A stretch of 64,000 nucleotides of DNA from Crossaster papposus (taxonomy: Eukaryota; Echinodermata; Asteroidea; Velatida; Solasteridae). The notes beneath the pieces were generated by a model that saw only the letters and a program-made list of their open reading frames with translations, searched no databases and was not told the DNA's origin. Shown piece after piece: positions 53,520 through 63,978 of the stretch; position 1 is the stretch's first letter; every line of letters starts with the position of its first letter. The stretch spans positions 558,001 through 622,000 of the forward strand of contig JBAIAA010000314.1 in NCBI GenBank assembly GCA_037893245.1, in the 5' to 3' direction. The translations under genes and the position numbers were made by a program.

Positions 53520-53695
53520 AGAAAATGTGAAAATATAAATATAACAGTGCTCACCGGAAATGAAACCGAGCTTTCGGTGCGAATGCACCTTCTTCAGGGA
53601 GAATTATGACTTGTTGTGAAAGAAGGTGCATTCGCACCGAAAGCTCGGTTTCATTTCCGGTGAGCACTGTTATATTTATATTTTCACATTTTCTA
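53520..53695. repeat. Palindromic pair of the 95-bp Penelope-type end repeat
   Basis: Minus copy 53,520-53,608 and plus copy 53,612-53,695 head to head (GAAAATGTGAAAATATAAAT ... ATTTATATTTTCACATTTTC). The core CTGAAGAAGGTGC-hairpin-GCACCGAAAGC is shared with 15,018-15,112. Confidence 0.88.
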
Positions 53696-53853
53696 TGCTC
53701 TTCAGTGCTACGCAGCATCCCAATTTTTATATATATATATATATATATACGTGTTTGTAAACCGATTCAACTTCGGAGAGTGCTCTACTTTATAAAAGGA
53801 GCGATATAAAATCAATCACAAAAACTAGGATAGGTTTTTGTTCACCATTATTT

Positions 53854-53902
53854 TATTCCGACAAATTTGTTTCGTGGATATACCTCCACTCGTCAGGGAA
53901 TA
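53854..53902 (-). ncRNA. Hammerhead ribozyme, type I minimal (left arm)
   Basis: Exact reverse complement of 54,777-54,825; all core and helix positions are identical. Transcripts of the minus strand through this arm would carry it. See the right-arm entry for the structure. Confidence 0.85.
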
Positions 53903-54776
53903 TTATTTTAATGGCATTCTCGAAACGTTCTACCTGTGCATCAAGTTATAGGGGGGCGCGCGAACGCAATAACGCGCGCTTGGATTGCGGGCGTATGTGG
54001 GCAACTTGACGCGGGCGTGGGGAAATTATATGGCCGCGCCCGAACTACCCGGCCACGGCTTGACATCGCACACGAGTCCATGGGAAGTGGCTGCAGTAAC
54101 TACCATAGGCCCGCGTGTAACTTGAAGCCGCAGCCAAACAATTCGGACACGGCCTAACGTTACACTCTGGGCGTGGTTTTGGCGTGCTTTATCAGTTTGA
54201 ATTTAGCCGCGTGCCGGCATGCGCTAGTTAGCTCAGATCTTTTGTTTAGAGTAGCCTTTTCTGGGTGGCAGATGATATAGAATTTCTCCATAGTGCACAA
54301 GTTGCATTGTTTACTGATGTTAGAGTACGGTTGAGCATTGCTCAAGATTTTCCACTTGGTTGTGAATTCAGTGTTTTTGTCTTTTAGCGTCCATACATGT
54401 TTTGATAGTTCTGTCTAAACAAAAGATCTGATCTGAGCTGATCTGAGCTAACTAGCGCATGCCGGCACGCGGCTAAATTCAAACTGATAAAGCACGCCAA
54501 AACCACGCCCAGAGTGTAACGTTAGGCCGTGTCCGAATTGTTTGGCTGCGGCTTCAAGTTACACGCGGGCCTATGGTAGTTACTGCAGCCACTTCCCATG
54601 GACTCGTGTGCGATGTCAAGCCGTGGCCGGGTAGTTCGGGCGCGGCCATATAATTTCCCCACGCCCGCGTCAAGTTGCCCACATACGCCCGCAATCCAAG
54701 CGCGCGTTATTGCGTTCGCGCGCCCCCCTATAACTTGATGCACAGGTAGAACGTTTCGAGAATGCCATTAAAATAA

Positions 54777-54825
54777 TATTCCCTGACGAGTGGAGGTATA
54801 TCCACGAAACAAATTTGTCGGAATA
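54777..54825 (+). ncRNA. Hammerhead ribozyme, type I minimal (right arm)
   Basis: Stem I TATTCC (54,777-54,782) pairs with GGAATA (54,820-54,825). Core CTGACGA is at 54,783-54,789. Stem II is GTGGA/TCCAC (54,790-54,794 with 54,801-54,805), loop GGTATA. GAAA is at 54,806-54,809. Stem III is CAAA/TTTG (54,810-54,817) with no loop, followed by TC with predicted cleavage after C54,819. All invariant positions fit, including the G-C closing stem II and C-G opening stem III. A tiny stem III is typical of hammerheads in Penelope-like elements and retrozymes, which are thought to act as dimers. Confidence 0.9.
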
Positions 54826-54892
54826 AAATAATGGTGAACAAAAACCTATCCTAGTTTTTGTGATTGATTTTATATATATATATATATATTTT

Positions 54893-55650
54893 TGAAAAGT
54901 TTATTTTGGCGATTATACTTAAACATCCTTACTTCAATAACATTTTCTAAAGCGTACATGTAAGTGTATAAATAACTATGAAAATATAGTAATGTTCCAA
55001 GATGACTACAATTATACCCTATCATTTGCACGCATTTATCGTGTCTACAGGTATCATCAAGTAGTCAGTATTGACGAGCTTCAAATTCACCAAGTTGCTT
55101 ACTGGCACAGTTATCCTTAGTTAAAACCTTATGGAAAATCATAAGAACAATGATAACATTGTGATATTTAGCCCAGCAAACAAAAACTGGGGGAAAATGG
55201 TGTGGCCCTAAATTGGGTTAACAAGTAGGTGAAGGGTGGCCTAACAATAATCCTATCTACGTTAAAATGTATTTTGGGGATTTCCTTGAACTTGTTCAAG
55301 TCTTCCATGTTAGGCAACCCTTTAACTACTTTTTAGCCCAATTGATAGACACACCAATTCCCCCCAGTTTTTGTTTGCTGGGCTAAATATCACAATGTTA
55401 TTATTGTTTATATGATTTTTCATAAGGTTTTAATATGATAACTGTGCCAGTAAGCAACTTGGTGAATTTGAAGCTCACCAATACTGACTAATGATATCCG
55501 GAGACAGTGTAATGTGCGCACATTTATAGGGTCACAAAGTTGTCATTTTGGATAATTACTATGTTCTCATAATTATTAAGTCACTTTCTTTAACAAATGT
55601 TATTGAAATAAGGATATGTAAGAATCACCAAAATAAACTTTAACAAAAAT
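54893..55650. mobile_element. Inverted-repeat element, ~760 bp
   Basis: Arms about 54,893-55,215 and 55,355-55,640 mirror each other: GTTTATTTTGGYGATT...; CAAGTTGCTTACTGGCACAG; ATTTAGCCCAGCAAACAAAA and ACTGGGGG. The centre (55,215-55,355) is partly unpaired. Inner CCCAGCAAACA/TGTTTGCTGGG ends at 55,173 and 55,385 look like those of a MITE placed inside. Non-coding. Confidence 0.8.
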
Positions 55651-55852
55651 AACAATAAAATATATACCCAAATATGGGAATAAACATATTACATGGCAGG
55701 GATTAACGATTTATGCAAATTAGACATATTTCCACCACTTGGATTTTTGTTGACTTTTAGTATGTAATTCTAGGGACCTTATAGCAGTGCATTGTGGTGA
55801 AAAACAATTTGTTGCAATTTGTTTGAGGTCAAAACTAATTTTTCCTGGACTA

Positions 55853-56160
55853 CAAGTCCACATGCTACTAAAATGTCAGGCTGCACAGCTTAGTATAATA
55901 CGGCTGCACAGGTCAAACGGCGAACTGCGCTCATTATGACAGCGGAATAACAGATGGCAGCTTCTGCTGGTGTTAAAGCGAATGTCAAAACTTATTATGT
56001 TTAACCAGCTATCTCAGTGTTCTACATTCCTTGGATGTAGCCTACTGTAAATATATCTTCGAATTCTTCCTCTTGACACTTCATGTTTCAACAATACAGT
56101 ATAATGTTTTGTATTATCGTAACAGTCACAAACATATCTTAATCAAATAAGTTAAGAGGG
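55853..56160. other. Short non-coding interval
   Basis: No gene seen. Confidence 0.5.
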
Positions 56161-58190
56161 CCTAATATTTCGATCTTAACAAGATCTTCTTCAGAGACTA
56201 AATGACTGTGTACAAGAAACAAACATATATAGGGCAATATACAGCATGATGCACATCATGGACACTGAAAAAACACAAAAGAAACAAAGCACAGAGTTCA
56301 ATGGAACAAACAACAAAAGGAGGATTAGGCTGAGGGATTAAAGGGTGAGGTCAGTGTGGGTAGGATCAAAGGTGGGGTAGGAACAAAAACAGAAGGGGTA
56401 AAGCCACAAGGAAAGGGGTCCAGGGTGGAGATCAAAGGGAAGAACTAACAAATAAGTATGAATAGGAGTAATGAGGAGGGGGGGGGGGTTTGAGGAAAAC
56501 CAGAGAAGTGAGAACAAACAAAAACAAAATTCTGGCAAGGAATGAATCTGAAACAGATGACAAATGGAAAAAAAAAATAGAAGTTAATCATTTCCTAGTT
56601 GGATGTTAAGCCCATGTGGTTGAATAGTCCGAAGACGATTCATCCAGACTTTCTCCCGGCTGAGGCGGACTGAGTCTTTCCGATGGCCAAGTGATTCTAT
56701 GCCCTGAAGAATCATATCAGAAATGCAATGGTTAGGCTGGTTAAAGTGATGTCCTACAGGGGTATCCAGTTTCTTGGTGTTGACAGTCGATCGATGACCG
56801 TAGAAACGCTTTTTTAGGGCATTTTTGGTCTCTCCGACATACTGAACTCCACAAAACCTGCAAGAGATGAGATATATGACATTAGATGTACTGCAAGTGA
56901 TGTTACCAATAATTCTATGAGTAGTACCAGAAGAGTGGCCAGAAAAGGAGTCAGACTCCTGAATGTGGATCTGGCAGACCACACATCTAGAGCTGCACTT
57001 GAAAGTTCCGTGCTGGATGGGGGGAGATGCATCCAAGCTGGGAACTTTGGCTCGAACAATGAGGTCTCGTAGATTTTGAGGGCGTCTATAGGCCAATACA
57101 GGGCTGTCGGGGATGGCCCGGACAAGGCGATCTGAAGTGTGGAGAATGTGATGGCTGTCGTTGGTGATTTTGCGAAGGGAAGGGAGACTGGGGTGAAAGG
57201 TAGTCACCAGGGGGATCATGGGTTTGGCATTAGCCTGGGGGGCCTTTACCTTTAGAGCCAAATTTCTGGGTACGGCTTTGGCTCTGGCAATGGCACGTTG
57301 AACTTGGCGGGAACTGTGACCCCTGGCAACCAAGTTGTTCTTCAGTATCTGTGAATGGCGGGAGAAATCATAGTCGTTAGAACAAATCCTTTTGAGTCTG
57401 AGGGCTTGACTAAATGCTATACCAGTCTTACAATGCCTAGGGTGACAGCTGGAGGAGTGGAGATACTGGTGTGTGTCTGTGGGTTTAGAATACAGATCAG
57501 TGGTTATTAAGTTGTCCTCCTTGCGGATGGTGACATCCAGGAAGTGGGCCTGATGATGTGAGTACTCTGATGTGAACTTGATGGTCCTGTGGAAGGAATT
57601 CATGTGATTAGTGAAAGTCAGCAGACTGTCCTCATCACTGGTCCATATGAAAAATACATCATCAATGTATCTCCACCAGATCCAGGGACGGCACGGTGCT
57701 AAGGCAAGCATGCGTTCCTCGAGGTCACACAAAAAGAGGCATGCAAAGGAGGGTGCCATGCGAGTACCCATTGCAGTGCCATGTACCTGTAGATAGTGCT
57801 TATCTAGGAAGGAAAAATTATTCTTCGTTAGTACAAGTTTCATGAGGGCGCGAATGTCACTTATGGGAGGGGTCGTGTGTCCTGCCCTAGCTAGGGTTAT
57901 GGAACAAGCACGAATACCTTCTTCGTGTGGTATGTTAGTGTACAAGGATGAGACGTCAAAGGTCCCAATGATGGCCGTTCTGGGAATCTGGTCCTTGATT
58001 CCTTCGAGCTTGCGCAGGAAGTCCGGGGTGTCATGGATGTATGATGGAATCCTATGGACAAGGGGTTTAAGAAAACTGTCAATAAACATGGAGATGTGTT
58101 CCGTGGGTGAGCCATTACCCGAGACGATAGGCCTACCAGGGTTACCAGTCTTGGTAACATGAAAACATACATCAGATTTTTTTAGGCGTC
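56160..58190 (-). mobile_element. Penelope-like element, 5'-truncated
   Basis: Minus-strand RT plus GIY-YIG ORF (to 56,584) followed by about 400 bp of 3' sequence. This ends in a hairpin, CTGAAGAAGATCTTGTTAAG then ATCGAAATATTAGG (56,168-56,202), like those at ends of other Penelope-type repeats in this window. Upstream, coding sequence stops being recognisable at about 58,190, so the RT N-terminus is missing. Confidence 0.88.
56584..58185 (-). CDS. Penelope-like RT with GIY-YIG endonuclease
   Basis: Uninterrupted frame of more than 500 codons. It enters as TKTGNPGRPIVSGNGSPTEH (RT3-like motif region), then IIGTFDVSSLYTNIPHEEGI (RT motif A with catalytic Asp), GTAMGTRMAPSFACLFLCDL (motif B) and WWRYIDDVFFIW (YIDD, motif C). 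FLDVTIRKED and YSKPTDTHQYLHSSSCHP follow. The C-terminal GIY-YIG domain reads VIYLISCRFCGVQYVGET, then LKKRFYGHRSTV, with a Cys-rich linker before it (CSSRCVVC). The internal Met at 58,089 is not the natural start. The enzyme primes on nicked chromosomal DNA. The lack of frame breaks suggests a young copy, but it is 5'-truncated. Confidence 0.95.
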   Translation of the reverse strand, partial: LKKSDVCFHVTKTGNPGRPIVSGNGSPTEHISMFIDSFLKPLVHRIPSYIHDTPDFLRKLEGIKDQIPRTAIIGTFDVSSLYTNIPHEEGIRACSITLARAGHTTPPISDIRALMKLVLTKNNFSFLDKHYLQVHGTAMGTRMAPSFACLFLCDLEERMLALAPCRPWIWWRYIDDVFFIWTSDEDSLLTFTNHMNSFHRTIKFTSEYSHHQAHFLDVTIRKEDNLITTDLYSKPTDTHQYLHSSSCHPRHCKTGIAFSQALRLKRICSNDYDFSRHSQILKNNLVARGHSSRQVQRAIARAKAVPRNLALKVKAPQANAKPMIPLVTTFHPSLPSLRKITNDSHHILHTSDRLVRAIPDSPVLAYRRPQNLRDLIVRAKVPSLDASPPIQHGTFKCSSRCVVCQIHIQESDSFSGHSSGTTHRIIGNITCSTSNVIYLISCRFCGVQYVGETKNALKKRFYGHRSTVNTKKLDTPVGHHFNQPNHCISDMILQGIESLGHRKDSVRLSREKVWMNRLRTIQPHGLNIQLGND

Positions 58191-58320
58191 CGTATAGTGA
58201 GCATGTGTTTCAGGAAAAATTGACAAATCTTGTTAAAATGTAATTGTTATTCAAAGCAAATTATACAGATGTTAAAAAGATACGGATTGACCCAGTCAGG
58301 GTTCTCCACAAACATTGTTA

Positions 58321-59227
58321 GGGGCCGTCCAAAGTTGTCAACATTTTTAAGGTCGTACAGAGCGTACTACTTTTCAAGACCCCCCTCCCTTCCCCCCAAA
58401 GTAGTACTTTTCAACATTTTATTTTTAAAATGTTGATGCACATGTTTTATCATCATTTTACATGTGTGCTGCACTGAGTATTACTATTAGCAATGTTATT
58501 CATGTTGCTGATGATCAATGCAAGTTAAAAAAAAAATCAGATGAACATTTAATTTTGTCAAAAACAATGCCACATACATGTACTACTTGCTGTATAAAAG
58601 CATGGCTGGTCTCTGGACTGCAACAATCGGACTGCAACAAGTGCGACGCCATGATCATTGGCAGTGACAACCTCGTCCCAAGTGTACAAACTCCAAACAC
58701 CGGTGGAGCGCGCTGGGGCATGGCGTGCACCATGTCCATGCACAGCTGTGGGAACGATTCGCAGTACAGTCGCGTCAAAGGTTTATTCATTTACGCTTGG
58801 CACATTCGCGCTCTATATTCAGGGTATGCATGTACACACTTGCGGGATTCGTCCATGCGCGCATACCTCATGGTTAACGTTGCGCAGCGCTATACGAACT
58901 CGGACACTGCGGCGGGATTTCGGGCGGCGTCAAAAGTATCCCATCCTCGCCAGCTACGCTAGGGACACATCGGGGTTTTTTCTCGGAGTTGCACAATAGC
59001 TGTAAACAAGGTATACCTGCCGAAGCAATCCTTTTGGAACAGCGGACTTTGTATCGCTTCTGATTAAAAAAACAAAAACCTCAAATTATATAATTTTCCT
59101 TTGCTGATTGTACGGTACAAAATCAACATTTTATTCACCATTTAAAGTTGTACGCGGCCTCCAACCCCCCTCCCCCTGGCGTACGCTTTGTACGACCATT
59201 AAAGAGTTGACAACTTTGGACGGCCCC
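58321..59227 (-). mobile_element. Deletion derivative of the 34-38 kb transposon
   Basis: Ends GGGGCCGTCCAAAGTTGTCA and its inverse, flanked by TTA (58,318-58,320; 59,228-59,230). In reverse orientation it carries the 3' end (58,321-58,610 matches 37,860-38,165 reversed) joined to the 5' end (58,615-59,227 matches 33,764-34,480 reversed). About 3.4 kb of transposase gene is therefore missing. The first ~55 codons of exon 1 remain (MNKPLTRLYCESFPQLCMDM on minus from 58,790). Confidence 0.92.
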
Positions 59228-59234
59228 TTAGCAG

Positions 59235-60370
59235 GGTGGCCCACCTGAACATTTTATGCCGCCCTGTTAAAATGTTATGCCGCAATGTCAAATTTTGCTT
59301 TTCATTCATGGTTTTTACCTCGCTTTCTTACATGTAACGAAACTTGTGGTGTACACATCTATTACACGCGTGTATCTTACAATTATCTAGTAACATGCAA
59401 ACTCTCACAGTTCACATTCGTACAGGGGCCCTATTAAAATTTGGCCTGTGAAGAACACATGTATCTTTGCATAGTATGAACAATTTGCATTCTAAAATGA
59501 TATTGCCAGGTATTTTTAGTTTCAAATTCATAGAAAATCAGGTGTTTTTTTTCCATTTGTTTTTATAAATGTAGACACCACTGCACAATACACAATAAGC
59601 ATATTATTACCATGGCAGCAGTCAGGGCCTACAGTATGTTTTTGTAAATGCACAATAAAATTAAATCCATTGTCAGTGTGACAACATGTATGACTGGTAT
59701 TTTTAATTGTGATTCATTTCAATTTTCTGAAGTCCTTTAGTTCAAGCTCAGACCACATTATTCGCTTTGTTATGGAAGCTAAGGTTTTCCCTGAAAAGAA
59801 TTACACGTCCAAACACCAATAATGTTATTCTCAAACACACTTGGAACTTTCATATTCTTTTTATTATGAAACTGGCATTTTTCTTGTCTGGATATGAAAT
59901 TAAACCTAATTGTTTGGGAATTCTTTACACACACAAAATTGAAAAAGAAGTGAAATTAGAAATGTTGAAATTTCTTGTTCGACATAATATCCGATAGACT
60001 TTGCATTGCTTTCTATCGTCTCTGAGAAGACCCGTATCTTATAGGGTTAGTTTCTCACTACTGACAGTGCACGCGTATTATAATTCCCCAAGAATGCTCG
60101 CCAAAAGAGGGCGGTACATAGGTTTAACAGGTGTATAGACGAATTAGCAGTATAGTAGACACTTTCTTTTTTTCTTTTTCTAACAAGCTTTATTAATACA
60201 CAAATAGGGAATACAAGGGAAACACAAGGGAAACTGACGAGTTCCGCCTTGCCGATTTCTGTGTTCATTTTTAATTTTTAATCATGGCTTAAATCTTCCA
60301 AACGATATGGTGGGGGAAAAATGATTTATGCTTACAATCTGAAAATGTTCTCCATGTCATAAAATCTAAG
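59235..60370. other. Non-coding stretch
   Basis: AT-rich with no recognised gene or repeat; a frame at 59,767-59,997 has no recognisable content. Confidence 0.5.
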
Positions 60371-60371
60371 T

Positions 60372-62885
60372 ATCCCAGTGGGCATTTTACCCGATATTAC
60401 CCGGGTTGTAACGAGTAATAACGCTAGTTATTACTGGGTAACATACCGATATTACCCGGGTTGTAACGAGTAATAACGCGTTATTACGGGTAATATCACC
60501 GAGTAATAACGGGGAAATAGTAGACGAACATTTCCCCGTTATTACCAGCCGATATTACCACATTTACCCACTGTTACCCGGGAGAATGTTACCGATATTT
60601 CTGGCATTGCACGTTATTACCACCCGATATTACCCCATTTACCCGATATTTCTGGCATTGCATTGTTATTACCACCCGATATTACCCCATTTACCCGATA
60701 TTTCTGGCATTGCATTGTTATTACCACCCGATATTACCTCTTTTACCCGATATTTCTGGCATTGCATTGTTATTACCACCCGATATTACCCCATTTACCC
60801 GATATTTCTGGCATTGCATTGTTATTACTAGCCGATATTACCCGATATTTCTGACATTGCATTGTTATTATACCACCCGATATTACCTCTTTTACCCGAT
60901 ATTTCTGGTATTGCATTGTTATTACCACCCGATATTACCCGATATTTCTGGCATTGCATTGTTATTACTAGCCGATATTACCTATTTTACCCGATATTTC
61001 TTTCATTGCATTTTTATTACTACCCGATATTACCCCATTTACCCGAAATTACCAGGGAGAATATTACCGATATATTACCGTTATTACCACCCGATATTAC
61101 CCCCTTTACCCAATATTACCAGGGATAATGTTACCGATATTTCTGGCATTTCATCGTTATTACTACCCGATATTACCCCATTTACCCAATATTGGTTAAT
61201 TTGTTGGTTAATTGGTTAATTATATTGGTTAATACTAATATTACGATACTACCGGAAAAATACTACAATGTATACACATATAAACATCAATGACTCTTCT
61301 GAGTCTACAATCTTAGCGTGTACTTAAATGCTATACATGTATATGTGCCCAATAACACCGCTGTCTGTAATCACAGCTAGTTTGCAATTAATTTGTTGTT
61401 AATTTATTTGTGTGTTGGTTTTTTGGCAAATTTGTTTCTTTGAGACTTGGAGTAAATAAATATTACACAATTATCTCTACGAAAACACCCTAAACGTATC
61501 ACTATTTCGCAAAACATAACGTTCATGTAGAAAAAAAGTGACAAAATTGTTTCACCAAGGTTTATCACGCCCACTTGGGGTCAACATGTAAATTGAGGTC
61601 ACCCGATATTACCCTATTTACCCAATATCAGAGAATGTAACTGATATTTCTGGCATTGCCGTGTTATTACCACCTGATATTACCCCATTTACCAAATATT
61701 ACCAGGGAGAATGTAACCGATATTTCTGGCATTTTCATGTTATTAACTCTGTAAATTGTTACCCATTACCTCTTATTACCCTGTTATAACTCGCTAAAAT
61801 GTCGGTTTCAACAGGGTAATAACAGTAATCTTTGAACTTGGAAATTATTAGCTTGGATTGCTATAATTTTACTGTTATTACCCCCCCGGTACTCAAGTTC
61901 CCAATGTTATAACCAATTCAAGCCTTTCACCATTACCCACATTACCTGTATTATCCTGTTGTTACCCGGTAAATTGTCGGTTTCAACAGGGTAATAACAG
62001 TAATATTTGAACTTGAAAATTTTGCTGGAATTGCTACTAATTTTACTGTTATTACTCAAGTTCCCAATGTTATAACCAATTCAAGCCTTTCATCATTACC
62101 CACATTAACTGTATTATCCTGTTGTTACTCGGTAAAATGTCGGTTTCAACAGGGTAATAACAGTAATATTAGAACTTGGAAATGTTACTGTTATTACTCA
62201 AGTTCCCGATGTTATAACCAATTCAACCCTTTCACCACATTACCCATATTACCTGTATTATCCTGTTGTTACTCGGTAACATGTTGGTTTCAACAGGGTA
62301 ACAACAGTAATATTTAAACTTGGAAATTTTGCTAGGATTGCTACAATTTTACTGTTATTACTCAAGTTACCAATGTTATAACCAATTCAAGCCTTTCATC
62401 ATTACCCACATTACCTGTATTATCCTGTTGTTACTCGGTAAAATGTCGGTTTCAACAGGGTAATAACAGTAATATTAGAACTTGGAAATGTTACTGTTAT
62501 CACTCAAGTTCCCGATGTTATAACCAATTCAACCCTTTCACCACATTACCCATATTACCTGTATTATCCTGTTGTTACTCGGTAACATGTTGGTTTCAAC
62601 AGGGTAATAACGGTTATATTTGGACTTTGAAATTTGGTAGACCGGTGCACCATTTTTCAAGAGTTTTTCTCATCAGAAACAGATCCTGTCGGTCTCAAGG
62701 ATCAATTAGATCCAATCCTTATATTAAAAAAACAAATATTAAGGAATTTATAACAATTTCATTATCACACCGGTAATATCATTTGGGTAATAACACGGTA
62801 ATATCGATAAAATTTGGACTTAGTCAAATTTTGGGGTGATATTACCGGTAATATCGGTAACCGGTAACAACTTGCCCACTGGGAT
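60372..62885. mobile_element. 2.5-kb TIR element made of TTACC/GGTAA words
   Basis: 13-bp perfect TIRs ATCCCAGTGGGCA (60,372-60,384) and inverse (62,873-62,885), flanked by GT on both sides. The body is extremely biased to TTACC, GGTAA, TAATAAC and CCCGATATT. The left part (about 60,590-61,170) has about ten copies of a ~53-bp unit (CGATATTTCTGGCATTGCAT, TGTTATTACCACCCGATATT). The right part (about 61,800-62,640) has six copies of a 145-175-bp unit beginning GTCGGTTTCAACAGGGTAAT. No plausible coding sequence; open frames merely follow the 53-bp periodicity. Confidence 0.85.
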
Positions 62886-62939
62886 GTAACACGACATGTA
62901 ACGTTGTTTAAAATCAAAATTGATATTTGTTTGCAGCAA

Positions 62940-63560
62940 AATAACGCAGCCGCAAATATTTGAGTGTAGATATGGGGGCCAACGATGCATATTATATATC
63001 TTTAATTTTCATCTTATCTCGATATTTCAGGGACAGAACATGCTACATGTAAATTATTTGTGTATTAATTAGGTTTGATAGGTCATTTATATACTTTTTT
63101 TTACAAATGTGTGACGTCATCGTATCGTCATCAAAAGTTTTAAAAGTTCTGAAACTTGATGGCTGGGTAGAAGTGACGTCACTGTAAGCCATATTGGGTT
63201 TGAACTTGTCATGGATTTGTACAAGGAAAATGAAGTGACGTCATGGTGACGTCATCATACTATTTTATACGAATTATTACATTTTTGTATCTTTACACTA
63301 TATAAACAGAAAATGCCAAGACCAAAATTATTTGTGTATTAGTTTGTTACGTGATACATAGTTTACACAGTTTACAAACGTATGGCGTCATGATAACATA
63401 ATCAAAAAGGTGATTTTTTAAAAGCGTACAAGAGTAGGTACGATCGTCATGAAACTTGGTTAGTGGCATTATATTGCCACTGATATACAAAATCCGAAGT
63501 GACGTCTGTGTAAAGACATTATTTAATTTTTTATATATATTTTAATTCGTATTAGCCCTA
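62940..63560. repeat. Sequence with repeated TGACGTCA words
   Basis: GTGACGTCA/TGACGTCAT occurs at about 63,111, 63,174, 63,236, 63,248 and (half) 63,501. It resembles in style the 32.6-33.7 kb repeats. It may be an old repeat family; regulatory meaning is unproven. Confidence 0.45.
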
Positions 63561-63628
63561 AATCACATAGACTTCATTAATGTAATTCAGACCGCCTCAT
63601 TTTGCACAAAACAAAGTCGTGTTTGCAC

Positions 63629-63978
63629 TTAAAGGTAGTATCCATTGGTAATTGCTTGAATTATCATGAATGAGTAGATTTGGGGGGTTGTATTTTATAG
63701 TAAATATCGTTTAACTGACCCGTCCGAAGTTTTACAATCATGGATGTCAAGAAAAGCAGGAAAACAGCGTTTGTTTTCAACCGGCGTCGAGCAGTTATTC
63801 TTATGTTATTTGTGTTTTTTCGCGATAAAAATCAATTTTTCAGAATAAATACAGGATATCTTGCGCAATAATTTTGCTGGATGCCTAGAATCAGTATTTA
63901 CTTTCATATGTAAGATATTACTTAATAATTCGGTGGTAAAATTTTTTGATATCTGCAAATGGTGTATACTACCTTTAA
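63629..63978. mobile_element. 350-bp MITE-like element
   Basis: Ends TTAAAGGTAGTATCC and GTATACTACCTTTAA form an inverted repeat (12-14 bp), with GGTAATTGC/GCAAATGG also partly paired. TTAA at both ends could be a target duplication or part of the TIR. Non-coding. Confidence 0.6.

Larger units (their letters stand above)
53804..54876. mobile_element. Foldback element with ~450-bp near-identical arms
   Basis: Arms 53,804-54,250 and 54,412-54,876 with a 161-bp spacer. The same 73-codon frame (MHQVIGGRANAITRAWIAGV...) is read on plus at 53,936-54,157 and minus at 54,522-54,743 without a difference, so arms are almost identical. (TA)n lies on each side. The outer part of each arm contains a hammerhead ribozyme. 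The 73-codon frame is GC-rich and of unknown meaning; I do not call it a gene. Confidence 0.9.
52876..55852. repeat. Composite palindrome cluster
   Basis: Outer arms 52,876-53,513 and 55,655-55,852 are inverted copies (TAGTCCAGG...CAAATTGCAAC...GGTCCCTAGAATTAC and CCATATTTGGGTATATA). Inside, separated by (TA)n tracts, are a 95-bp palindromic repeat (53,520-53,695), a large foldback (53,804-54,876) and another inverted-repeat element (54,893-55,650). A MITE (53,031-53,455) sits in the left outer arm. No protein-coding gene is inferred. Confidence 0.88.

Noticed and set aside
53936..54743. 73-codon ORF present twice (plus and minus)
   Set aside because: Identical because it lies in palindrome arms; GC-rich, no domain, and not supported as a gene.
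60586..61219. Open frames of repeated YHPILPHLPDISGIALL-type peptides
   Set aside because: They mirror the ~53-bp tandem repeat and occur in several frames; no sign of selection for protein.
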